A stretch of 64,000 bases of DNA from Beta vulgaris subsp. vulgaris. Lineage: Eukaryota; Streptophyta; Magnoliopsida; Caryophyllales; Amaranthaceae. Of the stretch, positions 53,862 through 64,000 are shown piece by piece. The notes beneath the pieces were generated by a model. It did not search any database. It saw only the letters and a program-made list of their open reading frames with translations, and had not been told where the DNA came from. How positions within the stretch are numbered: the first letter of the stretch is position 1; every line of letters starts with the position of its first letter. Both the position numbers and the translations under genes were made by a program. Where the stretch lies: contig NC_079205.1 of the NCBI RefSeq assembly GCF_026745355.1, positions 63,781,052 to 63,845,051 of the forward strand, in the 5' to 3' direction.

Positions 53862-54387
53862 TGTAGAAATATGCCTTGAATCATTGTGCATCGAAGGTGT
53901 TCGAAGAAATGCGTCAAAAGCGAGTTTCTGGATACCGCCCGATAGGGTCGGGCGAGGCCGCCCGATCGGGCCCGCAACGAGAGAAGAGCTGGAAGTGAAA
54001 AGCAGTCTCGCCGATGCCATCGGGCCTCTTGCCCGATCGGGCGAGACACCGAATTACGACTCGGGCGTTCTCGCCCGACCGGGCGCGCAACGAAGCTGGG
54101 GAAGGAAATAATTACCGCCCCGGGCGGGTTCGCCCGACCCGATCGGGCGGCTGCCCGGTAAACGCGTTTTCGTGTTTTTCTGACGGGATATAAATACTCT
54201 GTTTATATTCTAGGGTTTCTTATCACGAAATACATTCTTTCTCTCTGTAATCTGTTCTTCTCATATAATAAAATATTCTCCCTCTCTCTGCCGTGGACGT
54301 AGCCAAATTGGTGAACCACGTAAATCTGTTGTCTGTTTTTATTGTTTTTGCATTCATTATTTGTTCTTCCTCACATCCGTTATAACA
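53862..54387 (+). repeat. Left LTR (526 bp)
   Basis: Starts TGTAGAAATATGCC, ends CGTTATAACA. The first half (U3) is strikingly GC-rich with many copies of GCCCGATCGGGC-type palindromes in an otherwise AT-rich region. A TATA-like GGATATAAATACTC lies at about 54186-54199, followed by a CT-rich R/U5 region. Confidence 0.92.
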
Positions 54388-54390
54388 AAT

Positions 54391-54403
54391 TGGTATCAAG
54401 AGC
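54391..54403 (+). promoter_or_regulatory. Copia primer-binding site
   Basis: TGGTATCAAGAGC, the usual initiator-methionine tRNA primer site (TGGTATCAGAGC) with one extra A, three bases after the left LTR. Confidence 0.8.
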
Positions 54404-54429
54404 TTTGGTTTTCGATCTGTGTGAGAAAG

Positions 54430-55180
54430 ATGTCTGGAGTGAATGTCAAAATCGATAAATTTACTGGGAGGAATAGTTTTAGTCTGTGGCAGATCAAGAT
54501 GCGGGCGTTACTGAAGCAACAGGGGTTGTGGGCACCGTTGGCAAAGAAAGCAACGGATTTAGTCACCGCTGAGATGGCGTTCTGGAGGAGAAAGCTCATT
54601 CAACGATTATGTTGTGCTGGCAGATGACATAATCACTGAAGTCGCGGAGGAGGAAACCGCATCTGGTCTGTGGTTGAAATTGAGAGTTTGTACATGACAA
54701 AATCTCTAACCAACAAGTTGCTTTTGAAGCAACGTCTGTTCAGCTGCGAATGCAGGAAGGTATGCCTCTTAGAGATCATCTTGATCAATTAAATACAATT
54801 TTATTAGAATTGCGTAATATTGATGTGAAGGTGGAGGATGAGGATGCCGCTTTAATTCTGCTTGTTTCTTTACCTATATCGTATGAAAATTTTGTGCAAT
54901 CTTTCATTGTTGGTAAAGATTCTGTGTCCCTAGAAGAAGTTAGATCATCTTTGCATACTAGGGAATTGCGCCATAAGGCATCTGGTAGTAGTACAGGTAC
55001 AGAAAATCAGTCTTCTGGGTTAGTGGCCAGTAGTAGTGGTGGTAAAGGACATGGTAAAAAGAATTTAAGAAATCTGGAAATTCTAAAGGGGGTCCTAAAC
55101 CAATGATATCTGTAACTACTGTAAGGAAAAGGGGCATTGGAAGAAGGAATGTCCTAAAAAGAAGCATCAGGAGAACAAAT
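54430..55180 (+). pseudogene. Copia gag (frameshifted)
   Basis: Starts MSGVNVKIDKFTGRNSFSLW, the usual opening of plant copia gag, with the LWAPLAKK and LLKQRLFS/LRDHLDQLN blocks. A zinc knuckle CNYCKEKGHWKKEC lies at about 55114-55155. Frames change near 54580-54600, 54660-54750 and 55075. Each change can be explained by one or two missing or extra bases. Confidence 0.88.
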
Positions 55181-55229
55181 CTGGGTCTGGTTCTGGTTCT
55201 GCTGCTGTTGCAGCAGAAAATTCGAATTC

Positions 55230-56220
55230 TGAGGATGACCTTGCTCTAGTGGCAAATGAGAAAACATATAGTGATGTGTGGGTTCTTGATTCTGGAGCGT
55301 CATATCATATGAGTCCTCATAGGGAGTGGTTTACTACTTATGAGCAGGTAGATGGGGGAAATATTTCGATGGCTAACAGTGCAGTCTGTAAGATAGTTGG
55401 AATAGGCTCTATCAAGATCCGGACTCATGATGATATTATCTATACTTTGAAAAATGTTAAGCATGTTCCACAGATGACCAACAATCTGATTTCACTTAGT
55501 CTATAGACAGTAAGGGTTTCAGTTTCAGAGGGAGTGGTGGAGTTGTGTATGTTGCAAGGGTTCAAAGGAGGTTTTAAAGGGGTCAAGCGTGTACTTTGTA
55601 TGTTCTGCAGGGTTCTACTATCTCAGGTTCAGCTTCTGTTCATCGTCTGAGGTTCAGAAGGAGGATATGACCAAGCTATGGCACATGAGACTTGGTCATA
55701 TGAGTGAGAGAGGAATGCAAATCCTCTCCAAGGCAGATCTTCTTGTGGCCATAAGGTCACAAACCTGGAGTTTTGTGAGCATTGTGTTTTTGGGAAATTA
55801 CATCGTAGCAAGTTTCCTAAGGGCATTCATAGAACAAAAGGTACTCTGGATTATATCCACTCTGATTGTTGGGGTCCTTCACGCGTGGAGTCTTTGGGAG
55901 GTCACAGGTATTTTGTTTTTTCATAGATGATTATTCAAGAATGACTTGGTTGATTATATGAAGTCAAAAGGTGAAGCTTTCAAGAATTTTAAGCAGTGGA
56001 AGGCATTAGTGGAAAATCAAACTGGGAAGAAGATCAAAAGGCTACGAACTGATAATGGTCTGGAATTTTGTTTGTCTGAGTTCAAGAGTTCTGTAAAATT
56101 GAAGGGATTGCTAGGCATCACACTGTCAGAAATACACCACACAGAATGGTGTAGCAGAAAGGATGAATCAGACACTTCTGGAGAGAGCTCGGTGCATGCT
56201 CTCTAATGCTGGTATGACAG
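55230..56220 (+). pseudogene. Copia protease and integrase (frameshifted)
   Basis: Protease active site VLDSGASYHM near 55280, followed by NVKHVPQMTNNLISL. Next the GAG-pre-integrase block LWHMRLGHMSERGM (His-rich zinc-binding start of integrase) near 55677, then the integrase core with KIKRLRTDNGLEF near 56033 (a catalytic Asp). Breaks near 55505-55590, 55770-55800, 55920-55945 and 56090-56200. Confidence 0.85.
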
Positions 56221-58290
56221 AAGGTTCTGGGGAGAAGCTGTCAATACAGCATGTTATTTGATAAATCGTGGACCTCATTCTGGGATCAATCTCAAAAACC
56301 ATATGAGATGTGGTCAGGTAAGCCTGCAGATACTCAGATTTGCGAGTTTTTGGTTGTAATGTCTACTATCATGTGAATGAAGGAAAACTAGAACCAAGGG
56401 CTAAAAGGGGAGTGTTTGTGGGTTATGGGATGAAGTTAAGGGTTATAGAATCTGGTCTCCTTCTGAAAAAGGGTTATACTTAGTAGAAATGTAGTCTTTG
56501 ATGAAAATTCTATGTTTAATCCTATGTGATGTCCATTGAAGTGTCAGATAGTAGTAGTGTTGATAAACAGGTGGAGCAGCAAGAACTCATGATGAGAGTG
56601 ATGATCAACACATTGGTTCTGAAGAACCATCATCTTCGACGCTAGTGAGGAGGCGCCTAGCCTGGCACGGGAACGTCCTATAAGGACAAATTTTGGTAAA
56701 CCTCCAACTAGATATGGGTTTGAAGATATGGTAGCTTATGCACTGCAGGTTGCTGAAGAGGTGGATGTCTATGAGCCATCAACCTATAGGGAGGCAGTTA
56801 CATGTACGGAGTCTACCCATTGGCTTGCTGCAATGGGGGAAGAGATGGAGTCACTTCATAAGAACGAGACTTGGGAGCTTGTGTCTAAGCCTTCAGGGAG
56901 AAAAATTGTTACTTGTAAATGGGTTTTCAAGAAAAAGGAGGGGATGACATCTGAAGAAGGGGTCAAGTATAAGGCTCGACTGGTTGCAAGAGGGTTCACA
57001 CAAAGGGAGGGTGTAGACTATAAGAGATTTTTTCGCCTGTAGTCAGACATACTTCCATCAGGGTGCTACTAGCGATAGTTGCACATCAGGATTTTGAGCT
57101 TGAGCAGCTAGATGTAAAAACAGCTTTCTTACATGGAGAGTTGGAGGAGGAGATATATATGGCTCAACCAGATGGGTTTCAGGTTCCAGGAAAAGAAAAC
57201 AGTGTTTGCAAGTTGAAGAAGTCCTTATATGGGCTAAAGCAGTCTCCAAGGCAATGGTACAAGAAGTTTGATAGCTATATGATGAAGCTAGGCTACAACA
57301 GGAGCTCATATGATTGTTGTGTGTATCATAACAAGCTGACAGATGGGTCTTTCATCTACTTAGTGCTATATGTGGATGATATGTTGATAGCTGCCAGGAA
57401 CAAGTCAGATGTTCAGAAATTGAAGGAACTTCTCAGTGCTGAATTTGAAATGAAGGATTTGGGTGCAGCAAGGAAGATTTTGGGGATGGAAATTTATAGG
57501 GATAGGACTCAGAAGAAACTTTTCTTGTCACAGAAGGGTTATATTGAGAAGATATTGTCAAGGTTTGGCATGTCAACAGCAAAACCTATAGATACTCCAA
57601 GTGCTTCGAATAGTCATTTGTCTGTGGCTTTTGCACCTAAGTCGGCTGAGGAGAAGGAGTACATGAGTCGGGTTCCGTATGCTAGTGCAGTAGGGAGTCT
57701 GATGTATGCTATGGTTTGCACTAGGCCGGATCTTGCACATGCAGTCAGTGTGGTTAGTAGGTTCATGGGTGATCCTGGTAAGGAGCATTGGCAGGCAGTC
57801 AAGAGGATCTTTCGGTACCTTAGAGGTACGTCAGATATTGGTCTCATTTATGGAGGTGATATGGCTTGCTTAGTTGCAGGATATTCTGATTCTGATTATG
57901 CTGGAGATGTAGATGGTAGAAGGTCTATGACTGGATATGTGTTTACTCTTGGTGGTTCTGTGGTGAGTTGGAAAGCAACTTTACAACCTACTGTAACTTT
58001 GTCTACTACTGAGGCAGAGTACATGGCCTTGACAGAAGCAGCTAAGGAGGGGATGGTTAAAGGGGTTAATCAGTGATTTGGGTCTACATCATGATCAAGC
58101 AACTGTGTTCTGTGACAGTTTAAGTGCAATATGTCTAGCAAAGGATCAAGTCCATCATGAGAGGACTAAACATATTGATGTCAGATATCATTTTCTGAGG
58201 AGTGAGACAAGGATCAGGTGAAGAAGGTAGGAATGCTGATAATCCTGCTGATATGTTCACCAAGCCGGTTCCGCAAGTAAGTTCCAACAT
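56220..58290 (+). pseudogene. Copia reverse transcriptase and RNase H
   Basis: 56220-56720 is the integrase C-terminal part, heavily broken. RT begins at about 56800 (NETWELVSKP, KWVFKKKEG, YKARLVARGF), with one break near 57040. A 337-codon open frame (57063-58076) then carries LDVKTAFLHGELEEEIYM, SLYGLKQSPRQWYKKFD and the catalytic YVDDMLIA. RNase H follows (SDSDYAGDVDGRRSMTGY, STTEAEYMAL, then after a break VFCDSLSAICLAKD and HIDVRYHFLR). A further one-base loss near 58270 breaks the conserved end. Confidence 0.9.
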
Positions 58291-58471
58291 TGCTTGGACT
58301 TATTAATGTTCGTTGATTGTTAGTTGCCCTTTTGGGGCAATTCTGGGGTCCTTAGGGACAATCTGTCTGGTTGTCTTTTGGGACAAATCTGGTGTTTTGG
58401 GAGATTCTGGGCGTTGTGATCAATGCATCTGTTTTGGGTTATTATGAGAGGATTCAAGTCAGGTGGAGATT

Positions 58472-58999
58472 TGTAAAATATGCCTTGAATCATTGTGCAT
58501 CGAAGGTGTTCGAAGAAATGCGTCAAAAGCGAGTTTCTGGATAACCGCCCGATCGGGTCGGCGAGGCCGCCGATCGGGCCCGCAACGAGAGAAAGAGCTG
58601 GAAGTGAAAAGCAGTCTCGCCCGATGCCATCGGGCCTCTCGCCGATCGGGCGAGACACCGAATTACGACTCGGGCGTTCTCGCCCGACCGGCGCGCAACG
58701 AAGCTGGGGAAGGAAATAATTACGCCCGATCGGGCGGGTTCGCCCGACCCGATCGGGCGGCTGCCCGGTAAACGCGTTTTCGTGTTTTTCTGACGGGATA
58801 TAAATACTCTGTTTATATTCTAGGGTTTTCTTATCACGAAATCATTTCTTTCTCTCTGTAATCTGTTCTTCTCATATAATAAAAATTTTCCCTCTCTCTG
58901 CCGTGGACGTAGCCAATTGGTGAACCACGTAAATCTGTTGTCTGTTTTATTATTGTTTTTGCATTCATTATTTGTTCTTCTCCACATCCGTTTATAACA
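58472..58999 (+). repeat. Right LTR (528 bp)
   Basis: Matches the left LTR over its whole length. Differences are mostly one-base indels in short runs (GGGCGAGG against GGCGAGG, GAGAAGAG against GAGAAAGAG, GGTTTCTT against GGTTTTCTT, CCAAATTGG against CCAATTGG). Very few substitutions. Confidence 0.92.
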
Positions 59000-59004
59000 A
59001 GTGT

Positions 59005-59944
59005 GTTGGTTGATCATCAATGTTATGATTTTAAAATGTTTACTACCAAAACAGGAAGAAAAATCCACTTAGTGATTTCAACCTAAAAGAAAACCGTAAA
59101 AGATAGAATCATGAGCAAAAACCATTTAGGTTGGTTGATTGCCATATCTCACATAATTAATAGAAGTTGTTAATTGCAAAAGTTAATTGATTGCTAATGT
59201 ATTATGTCACCATATTTCTCTTATTTATGTTCTTGTGAGTGTGATGTCATCTAATAGTAGGGCCATAGTTAATATTTTAAAACCTCGAGTCGGATTTCGT
59301 ATATATCATCGCGCTTAACGTTCTCTGACACCAAAAACAGTTTATATTATTCTCGTAAGTCATATTTTATATATATATATTATATAATATTATTATATAT
59401 ATATATTATATTTATATAATTATATAATATATATAATAATATATTAATTTAATAGTAACATCAAAAGGTGTTAGAAAACTAAATTAATAGTGAATATTTA
59501 CGGTAATGCAGCTAAATATTGTTGAGCGTTATGATTTTTTATTTGCATTTCTAGTGTAAAGAGTAATGTTTTCCAGAGAGTACTGAGTGATGTAGGATAC
59601 ATTATCTTGTATTTGTACAATATTCAACCACAATCCTTTTAAACAATGATTCTAGATTATGTTATTTATTTATATAAAAAATACATATATTTTATAGGCG
59701 TATTTTATGAGTAGTAGTGGCAATTTAATTTTTACTGGATAATAGAGTTTTTAGGCATACTATGGTGAGTACTGAGTAGTGCTGCAATAAAAATAATAAG
59801 TTATAAATTGATATTATCTGATGATAGATGTATGTTTATATCTTTAATTATTATTATCCCAACTAATTATAATCCCAAAAAAATAAAAAAAGAAATATTC
59901 TTGAATCAAGTTTCTTACTTCTTTTACGGGTTGTTAATGCATGT
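59005..59944. other. Intergenic DNA with a (TA)n-rich tract
   Basis: 59360-59450 is almost pure A/T with TATATATATA runs. Nothing else recognised. The sequence at 59005 continues what was at 53856 before the copia insertion. Confidence 0.45.
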
Positions 59945-60995
59945 TATTTTGGTTGATTTTGGGACATTTTTTTTATTCCTTCGGGTCTGGTCATATTTGC
60001 TCCCGAAACATTCCTAAGAGTGCCGACATGACTTGTAACATTGCGCGTGTGCTTTGCACCATTTGCATTGCCTTAGAAAGCCTCTGAACACCTCATTTGT
60101 TCATTTTTTCGTAAAACCTAAAAAACTGCCACGAAATGAACTTAAAAGCATCCACATATTTGACCCAAGCCACATGACTCCTTCCTAATGACCTCCCATG
60201 TCCTCAGGAGGCATTCCGTGGCGTTCGGAGCTCGGACCACGGGAAAGTCCGAAAGCGTGTATTATAACCTTCAATTTTGGTTGTTTTTGCGATATTTTTG
60301 ACTTCTTCGGAACTGGTCATATTTTCTCCCGAAACATTCTTAGGAGCACCAAATTATGTTGTAACGTTGCACGGATGCTTTGTACCATTTCATTGCCTCA
60401 AAAAGCTTCTGAACACCCCATTTGCTTATTTCTCGTGAAACCCAAATTGCCTCGAAATGAACGTAAAGGCATTCACATATTCATTCCAAGCCACATGATT
60501 CCTTTCCAATGACCTCTCATGTCCCTAGGAAGGCATCCTGTGGCATTCGAAGCTCAGGCCCCGGGAAGGTCCGACAGCGTGTATTATAACTTCAATTTTG
60601 CTTGTTTTTGCGACATTTTTGGACTTCTCCGGACCTGGTCATATTTTCTCCCAAAACATTCGCAGGATCTGACGTGACTTGTACCATTGCGCGAGTGCTT
60701 GGCACCATTTGCATTGCCTCGAAAAGCCTCTGAACACCCATTTTTTCTTTTCCCGTGAAATCTAAAACTGCCATCGAAATGAACGTAAAGACATCCACAT
60801 ATTCGATCCAAGCTACATGGCTCTTTCTAATGACCTCCCATGCACCATGAGGCATTCCGTGGCGTTCGGAGTTTTGGTACCGGGAAAGTCTCAAAGCGTG
60901 TATTATAACCTTCAATTTTGCTTGTTTTCTTCCGAAACATTTCCAGGAGTGCCGACGTGACTTGTAACATTGGCGTGTGTGCTTGGCACCATTAG
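59945..60995. repeat. Tandem repeat, about 325-bp unit, three copies and a fragment
   Basis: The mark CTGGTCATATTT occurs at 59987, 60313 and 60635, giving periods of 326 and 322. Each unit also has CTCCCGAAACATTC-type, GCACCATTTGCATTGCC-type, AATGACCTCCCATG, GGCATTCCGTGGCGTTCGGAG and GTGTATTATAACC blocks. A fourth copy lacks its first part (60915-60990). The units differ by many substitutions, so the array is not new. Open frames within it are not shared between units. Confidence 0.85.
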
Positions 60996-61401
60996 ACCTT
61001 ATCTGAACTCATCTTAAATTATTAGACTTTTATTAATCCTTATTAGAACATAATTAAAGTTATCTAAACTTATGAGGACTGAAAATAAGTCGAAAAAATT
61101 GGGGACTAACTCTTAGAGTTGCACCATTTTTTATTTTTTTTTTGAGTCATAGACAAATTTTCTGAAGACATGGGTCTATTAATAACAAAACATTATCTAA
61201 GTTCAGAATATGGACGAAACTTTGGATTATTAATTAATATTAAAATTCTTGTCCAAGAGTTGTTTGTTTTCATCTTTGTGAAGGTGAAGTAGTTGATGAA
61301 TCAGTTGATCACTTTGTTTTCTTCTTTAATAGTTGACTAAAACCAAAAAAAATTGGAAAAATCAAACTTAGAACCAAATATTTCCTTGAACAAACAAGGT
61401 G
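60996..61401 (+). other. Upstream region of the channel gene
   Basis: AT-rich; no clear TATA box. AG at 61397-61398, just before GTGATG, could be a splice acceptor, so an upstream exon with more N-terminal sequence cannot be ruled out. Confidence 0.35.
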
Positions 61402-63944
61402 ATGAATAAGCTAATAATAGATCCTGGAGCAGAAAATGCTCAAAAATGGAATCATATTTTCTTCATATCAATGATGGTTTCTCTCTTCATTGACCCTCTT
61501 TTCTTCTTCTCACCAAAAGTGAGAGTTCAACAAGATCATTTATGTGTTGAAAATGACACTACTCTTGATACAACTTTCATCATCTTACGTTCTGTCAATG
61601 ATGTTTTTTACTGGCTTCATATATTGTTTCAGTTTCGAACTGCTTATGTAGCTCCTTCTTCTCGTGTCTTTGGCATAGGAGAGCTCATCATTGATCCTAC
61701 GCATATCGCGTTAAGGTATCTTAACAAGGCCTTCTGGATGGATTTCGTTGCTGCTTTGCCTATTCCTCAGGTCCATTATGTCTGTTTCCATTATATCAGT
61801 TTTTACTGACATAATCTTTGCTCAGATCATTACATTCTGGCAGTATGAATTATACTTATTTATCATATATACACTGCTGAATTTCAGGTTCTGGTGTGGG
61901 CAGTTATACCAAATGTGGAAGGGTCAATAATTTGGGATCCAAAGATTGTGTTAAGATTCATCATATTCTTCCAGTACTTGTTTAGACTTTACCGCATATA
62001 TCCGCTATCGATTCAAGCTATGAATGCCACTGGTGTTGTTTCTGAAACTATTTGGTTGAGGGCTGCTCTTGATCTGTTACTCTTCTATGTGGCAAGCCAT
62101 GTAAGTCAGTTGTATCACATATCCTTTCTAATGTAAAAACTCAGATAAGCTTAGATCAATTCCAATAATAGTTTTCCAAGTGAAGGGAACAATCCCAAGT
62201 ATCATACTTTAAGTCTTCGTGTCAGATACTCGTACTTTTCATTTTACCTTAACTCCTTAAGTACCCGCGTTGTGTGTTTGACAGCCTGACGAGGGTATGT
62301 GCACTTAAACACTTCATTTTTGGCCAAAAACATGAAAAATATCCATATAGCAGCTGAGTTGAACTTTAGAACATGTAGTATCTGTGTCCAACATATATAT
62401 ATGTACTCGAGTTTGAGTGACATAGCACATAGGTGTAGATGACCATTTGGCTTTGTTGAGTAATAATACCTCTTGCTGTTGTATTTGGCAAGTAAGATTT
62501 CAGGTGCATGCTGGTACTTATTTACAATAGAGAGACAAGAAGAATGCTGGAAGAGTGTGTGTGATCAAGAAAGAAATTCTTGTGGCTATGAAGTCTTTGA
62601 CTGTAGAAGGGGCTCGTTCGTGTCAAGCAATGCCACAAGACTGTGTGATCCAGATAGTGGCTATTATCAATTCGGTATATACACTCTTGGAGTAACAACT
62701 GGTGCTTCATCATCTCCTTTTATATACAAGTACAGTTTTGCTCTCTGGATTGGACTGCAGGCAATCTGGTAAATCTCCTTTCTATTGATATTTGCCGTTT
62801 TATACAGTTGATCACTTGATGATACCTTGGCAATATAGACTTTATGTTTAGAGGAATGTTATTCTCCCCGGGGTGAAAAAGTGGGTCGTCGTGCTATGAA
62901 CAAAGGTGGTGGTACTGAATGTGACCAGTTACAACTACAGACTCACATTTTACTGGCACTGGCCGTGCTTGTGTTAAGCCCTCCATCCTAGAGCTTGATT
63001 AGACTCGACAAGTGAGCTCGTGACAATGTCATGGCAGACTGGCAGTCAGACACAAAACAGAAATTCAGACACAGCCCACTGATATATTGTGTCCGGCCTT
63101 TGTTTCTAGACTTTAAAAAATTGTGATGCTGCTGTGCAGAAATTCATGCCTTAGTGTCCAGCTTTCAAATCCACAAATGTGCCTTAGGCACGGCCCAAGA
63201 CTTGAGAACACAAAATATCATGACATATCGTGCCTACCTTATGCCCATATCTGTCGCATTTTCTCCATGCTTGGTCGTATACTAGTGTACTGCTTCAAGC
63301 CGGCTCAGCCCAGTGCACCTTTAGGCTGGTGTGGTAGTATAAAAGGTTGGTATATATCGGGAAGAGGGTGAGAAACGAATATACTAATATGTACCTAGGA
63401 TGGACAAGTTGAGTGCATCCCTGGGGGATATCTGTCAGCCCTCTTTAGCCTTATGTTTAATCAATAAATGTTTTTGGTGCAGCTCAACAGGACAGACACT
63501 AGTGCCAAGCATATACATTTCAGAAAACATCTACTGTGTCATAGTCGGGACGCTTGGACTCCTTTTCTTGGCATCACTCATTACAAATATGCAAGTTAGT
63601 TCTACTAAATTAAGGCTTATTGCAAAATATAAGGCTTGTATTTCTCTATCAAGGTATCTCATTTTGTAGTTGTTTCCTGTTTCTACTTTGTTCTTGCTTG
63701 TGTTTAGAGGAACTTGCTATCTATTACTGCAAGATTAGAAGAGTGGCGACTCAAAAGAAATGACATCGAAGAATGGATGCAACACAGACAACTACCTCCA
63801 GAGCTAAAGCAACATGTGCAGAGATGTGACCGAAACAAGTGGTTGGCTACTAGAGGAGTTGATGAAAAATCTCTGCTCACTGCCTTTCCTGGTGAACTTC
63901 AAAGAGAAGTCAAACGCCATTTGTGCCTCAACCTTGTCCGTCAA
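61402..63944 (+). CDS. Cyclic nucleotide-gated ion channel (CNGC), 5' part, runs off the window
   Basis: Five exons join in frame: 61402-61770, 61888-62100, 62497-62768, 63483-63594 and 63708-63944; a GT at 63945 continues the gene beyond the window. The product is a plasma-membrane, six-helix cation channel of the plant CNGC family. S1 has IFFISMMVSLFIDPLFFF; FRTAYVAPSSRVFGIGEL (S2-S3 loop), ALRYLNKAFWMDFVAALPIP (S3) and VLRFIIFFQYLFRLYRIYPL (S4) follow. S5 has GACWYLFTIERQEECW, then the pore with GLQAICSTGQTL and S6 with IVGTLGLLFLASLITNMQ. The C-linker starts LEEWRLKRNDIEEWMQHRQLP. The pattern resembles group III members. The selectivity-filter triplet reads GQT; I recall GQN as most common in plant CNGCs. 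Family N-terminal cytosolic sequence is almost absent if the ATG at 61402 is used, so an upstream exon or a truncated start is possible. The cyclic-nucleotide-binding domain is outside the window. Confidence 0.9.
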
Positions 63945-64000
63945 GTAAGGTTTCGTTCTTTTCTCTTTAGAAAATCCTCGTACAAACTTATATGAACTTA

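Larger units (their letters stand above)
53862..58999 (+). mobile_element. Complete-length Ty1-copia LTR retrotransposon, 5-bp TSD
   Basis: Two LTRs (53862-54387 and 58472-58999), each starting TGTA and ending ATAACA, enclose an internal region with the order gag, protease, integrase, reverse transcriptase, RNase H, which defines Ty1-copia. AGTGT flanks both sides (53857-53861, 59000-59004). The primer-binding site follows the left LTR after three bases; a purine-rich tract (AGGTGGAGAT) precedes the right LTR. The reading frame changes many times, mostly at places where one base seems to be missing, so as written it cannot make a polyprotein. The LTRs differ mainly by single-base indels. Either the copy is young and the sequence carries errors, or it is degraded in an unusual way. 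Confidence 0.95.

Noticed and set aside
54430..58290. Programmed frameshifting in the copia polyprotein
   Set aside because: Too many frame changes, scattered and mostly one-base losses; sequence error or decay explains them better.
60584..60915. Open frames of 75-107 codons in the 325-bp tandem repeat
   Set aside because: The frames are not kept between neighbouring units, so they are chance.

Overview
This is plant nuclear DNA, from a core eudicot that I cannot name. Genes are split by GT-AG introns, intergenic space is AT-rich, and many transposon families are nested in one another: LINEs, Ty1-copia, tRNA-derived SINEs, Stowaway, Tourist-like and Mutator-like MITEs. One short stretch is a nuclear copy of plastid DNA. 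All coordinates were read by eye, and no similarity search was run.

Layout. 1-6200 is repeats: a 5'-truncated LINE with a target-site duplication (TSD), a fold-back array and a MULE-type MITE. 6448-10531 (+) is a six-exon short-chain reductase of the cinnamoyl-CoA reductase / phenylacetaldehyde reductase family; two inverted repeat arms flank its exon 2. 10.6-17 kb is mostly gene-poor with SINEs and MITEs. 17080-17440 (-) is a small two-exon gene for a 79-residue protein. About 19515-19665 is a plastid ycf3 fragment. 20180-24659 (-) is an OBERON3/4 (TITANIA)-like PHD-finger gene. 25-29.4 kb is nested transposons. 31648-32402 (+) is a gene for a 134-residue acidic coiled-coil protein of unknown role.

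33.8-53.5 kb is a neprosin-domain (DUF239) cluster: an intact seven-exon gene on + (33846-40080), an intact seven-exon gene on - (49167-53512), and between them two wrecked copies, one on each strand. Because intact copies lie beside broken ones, several insertions and deletions can be read against their empty or undeleted sites. A small membrane-protein gene and its decayed tandem copy lie between the pseudogenes and the minus-strand neprosin gene.

53862-58999 is a complete-length Ty1-copia element (LTR, PBS, gag, protease, integrase, RT, RNase H, PPT, LTR, 5-bp TSD), inserted about 350 bp upstream of the minus-strand neprosin start. Its two LTRs and its coding region differ mainly by single-base indels, which looks more like uncorrected sequencing error than age. 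59.9-61.0 kb is a tandem repeat with a period of about 325 bp. 61402 to the window end is the 5' part of a cyclic nucleotide-gated channel gene (CNGC).

I found no obviously new multi-gene system. The points most worth a second look are the neprosin cluster with its readable rearrangements, the inverted arms around exon 2 of the reductase, the GC-AG intron in the second neprosin gene, the ycf3 fragment, and the indel pattern in the copia element.
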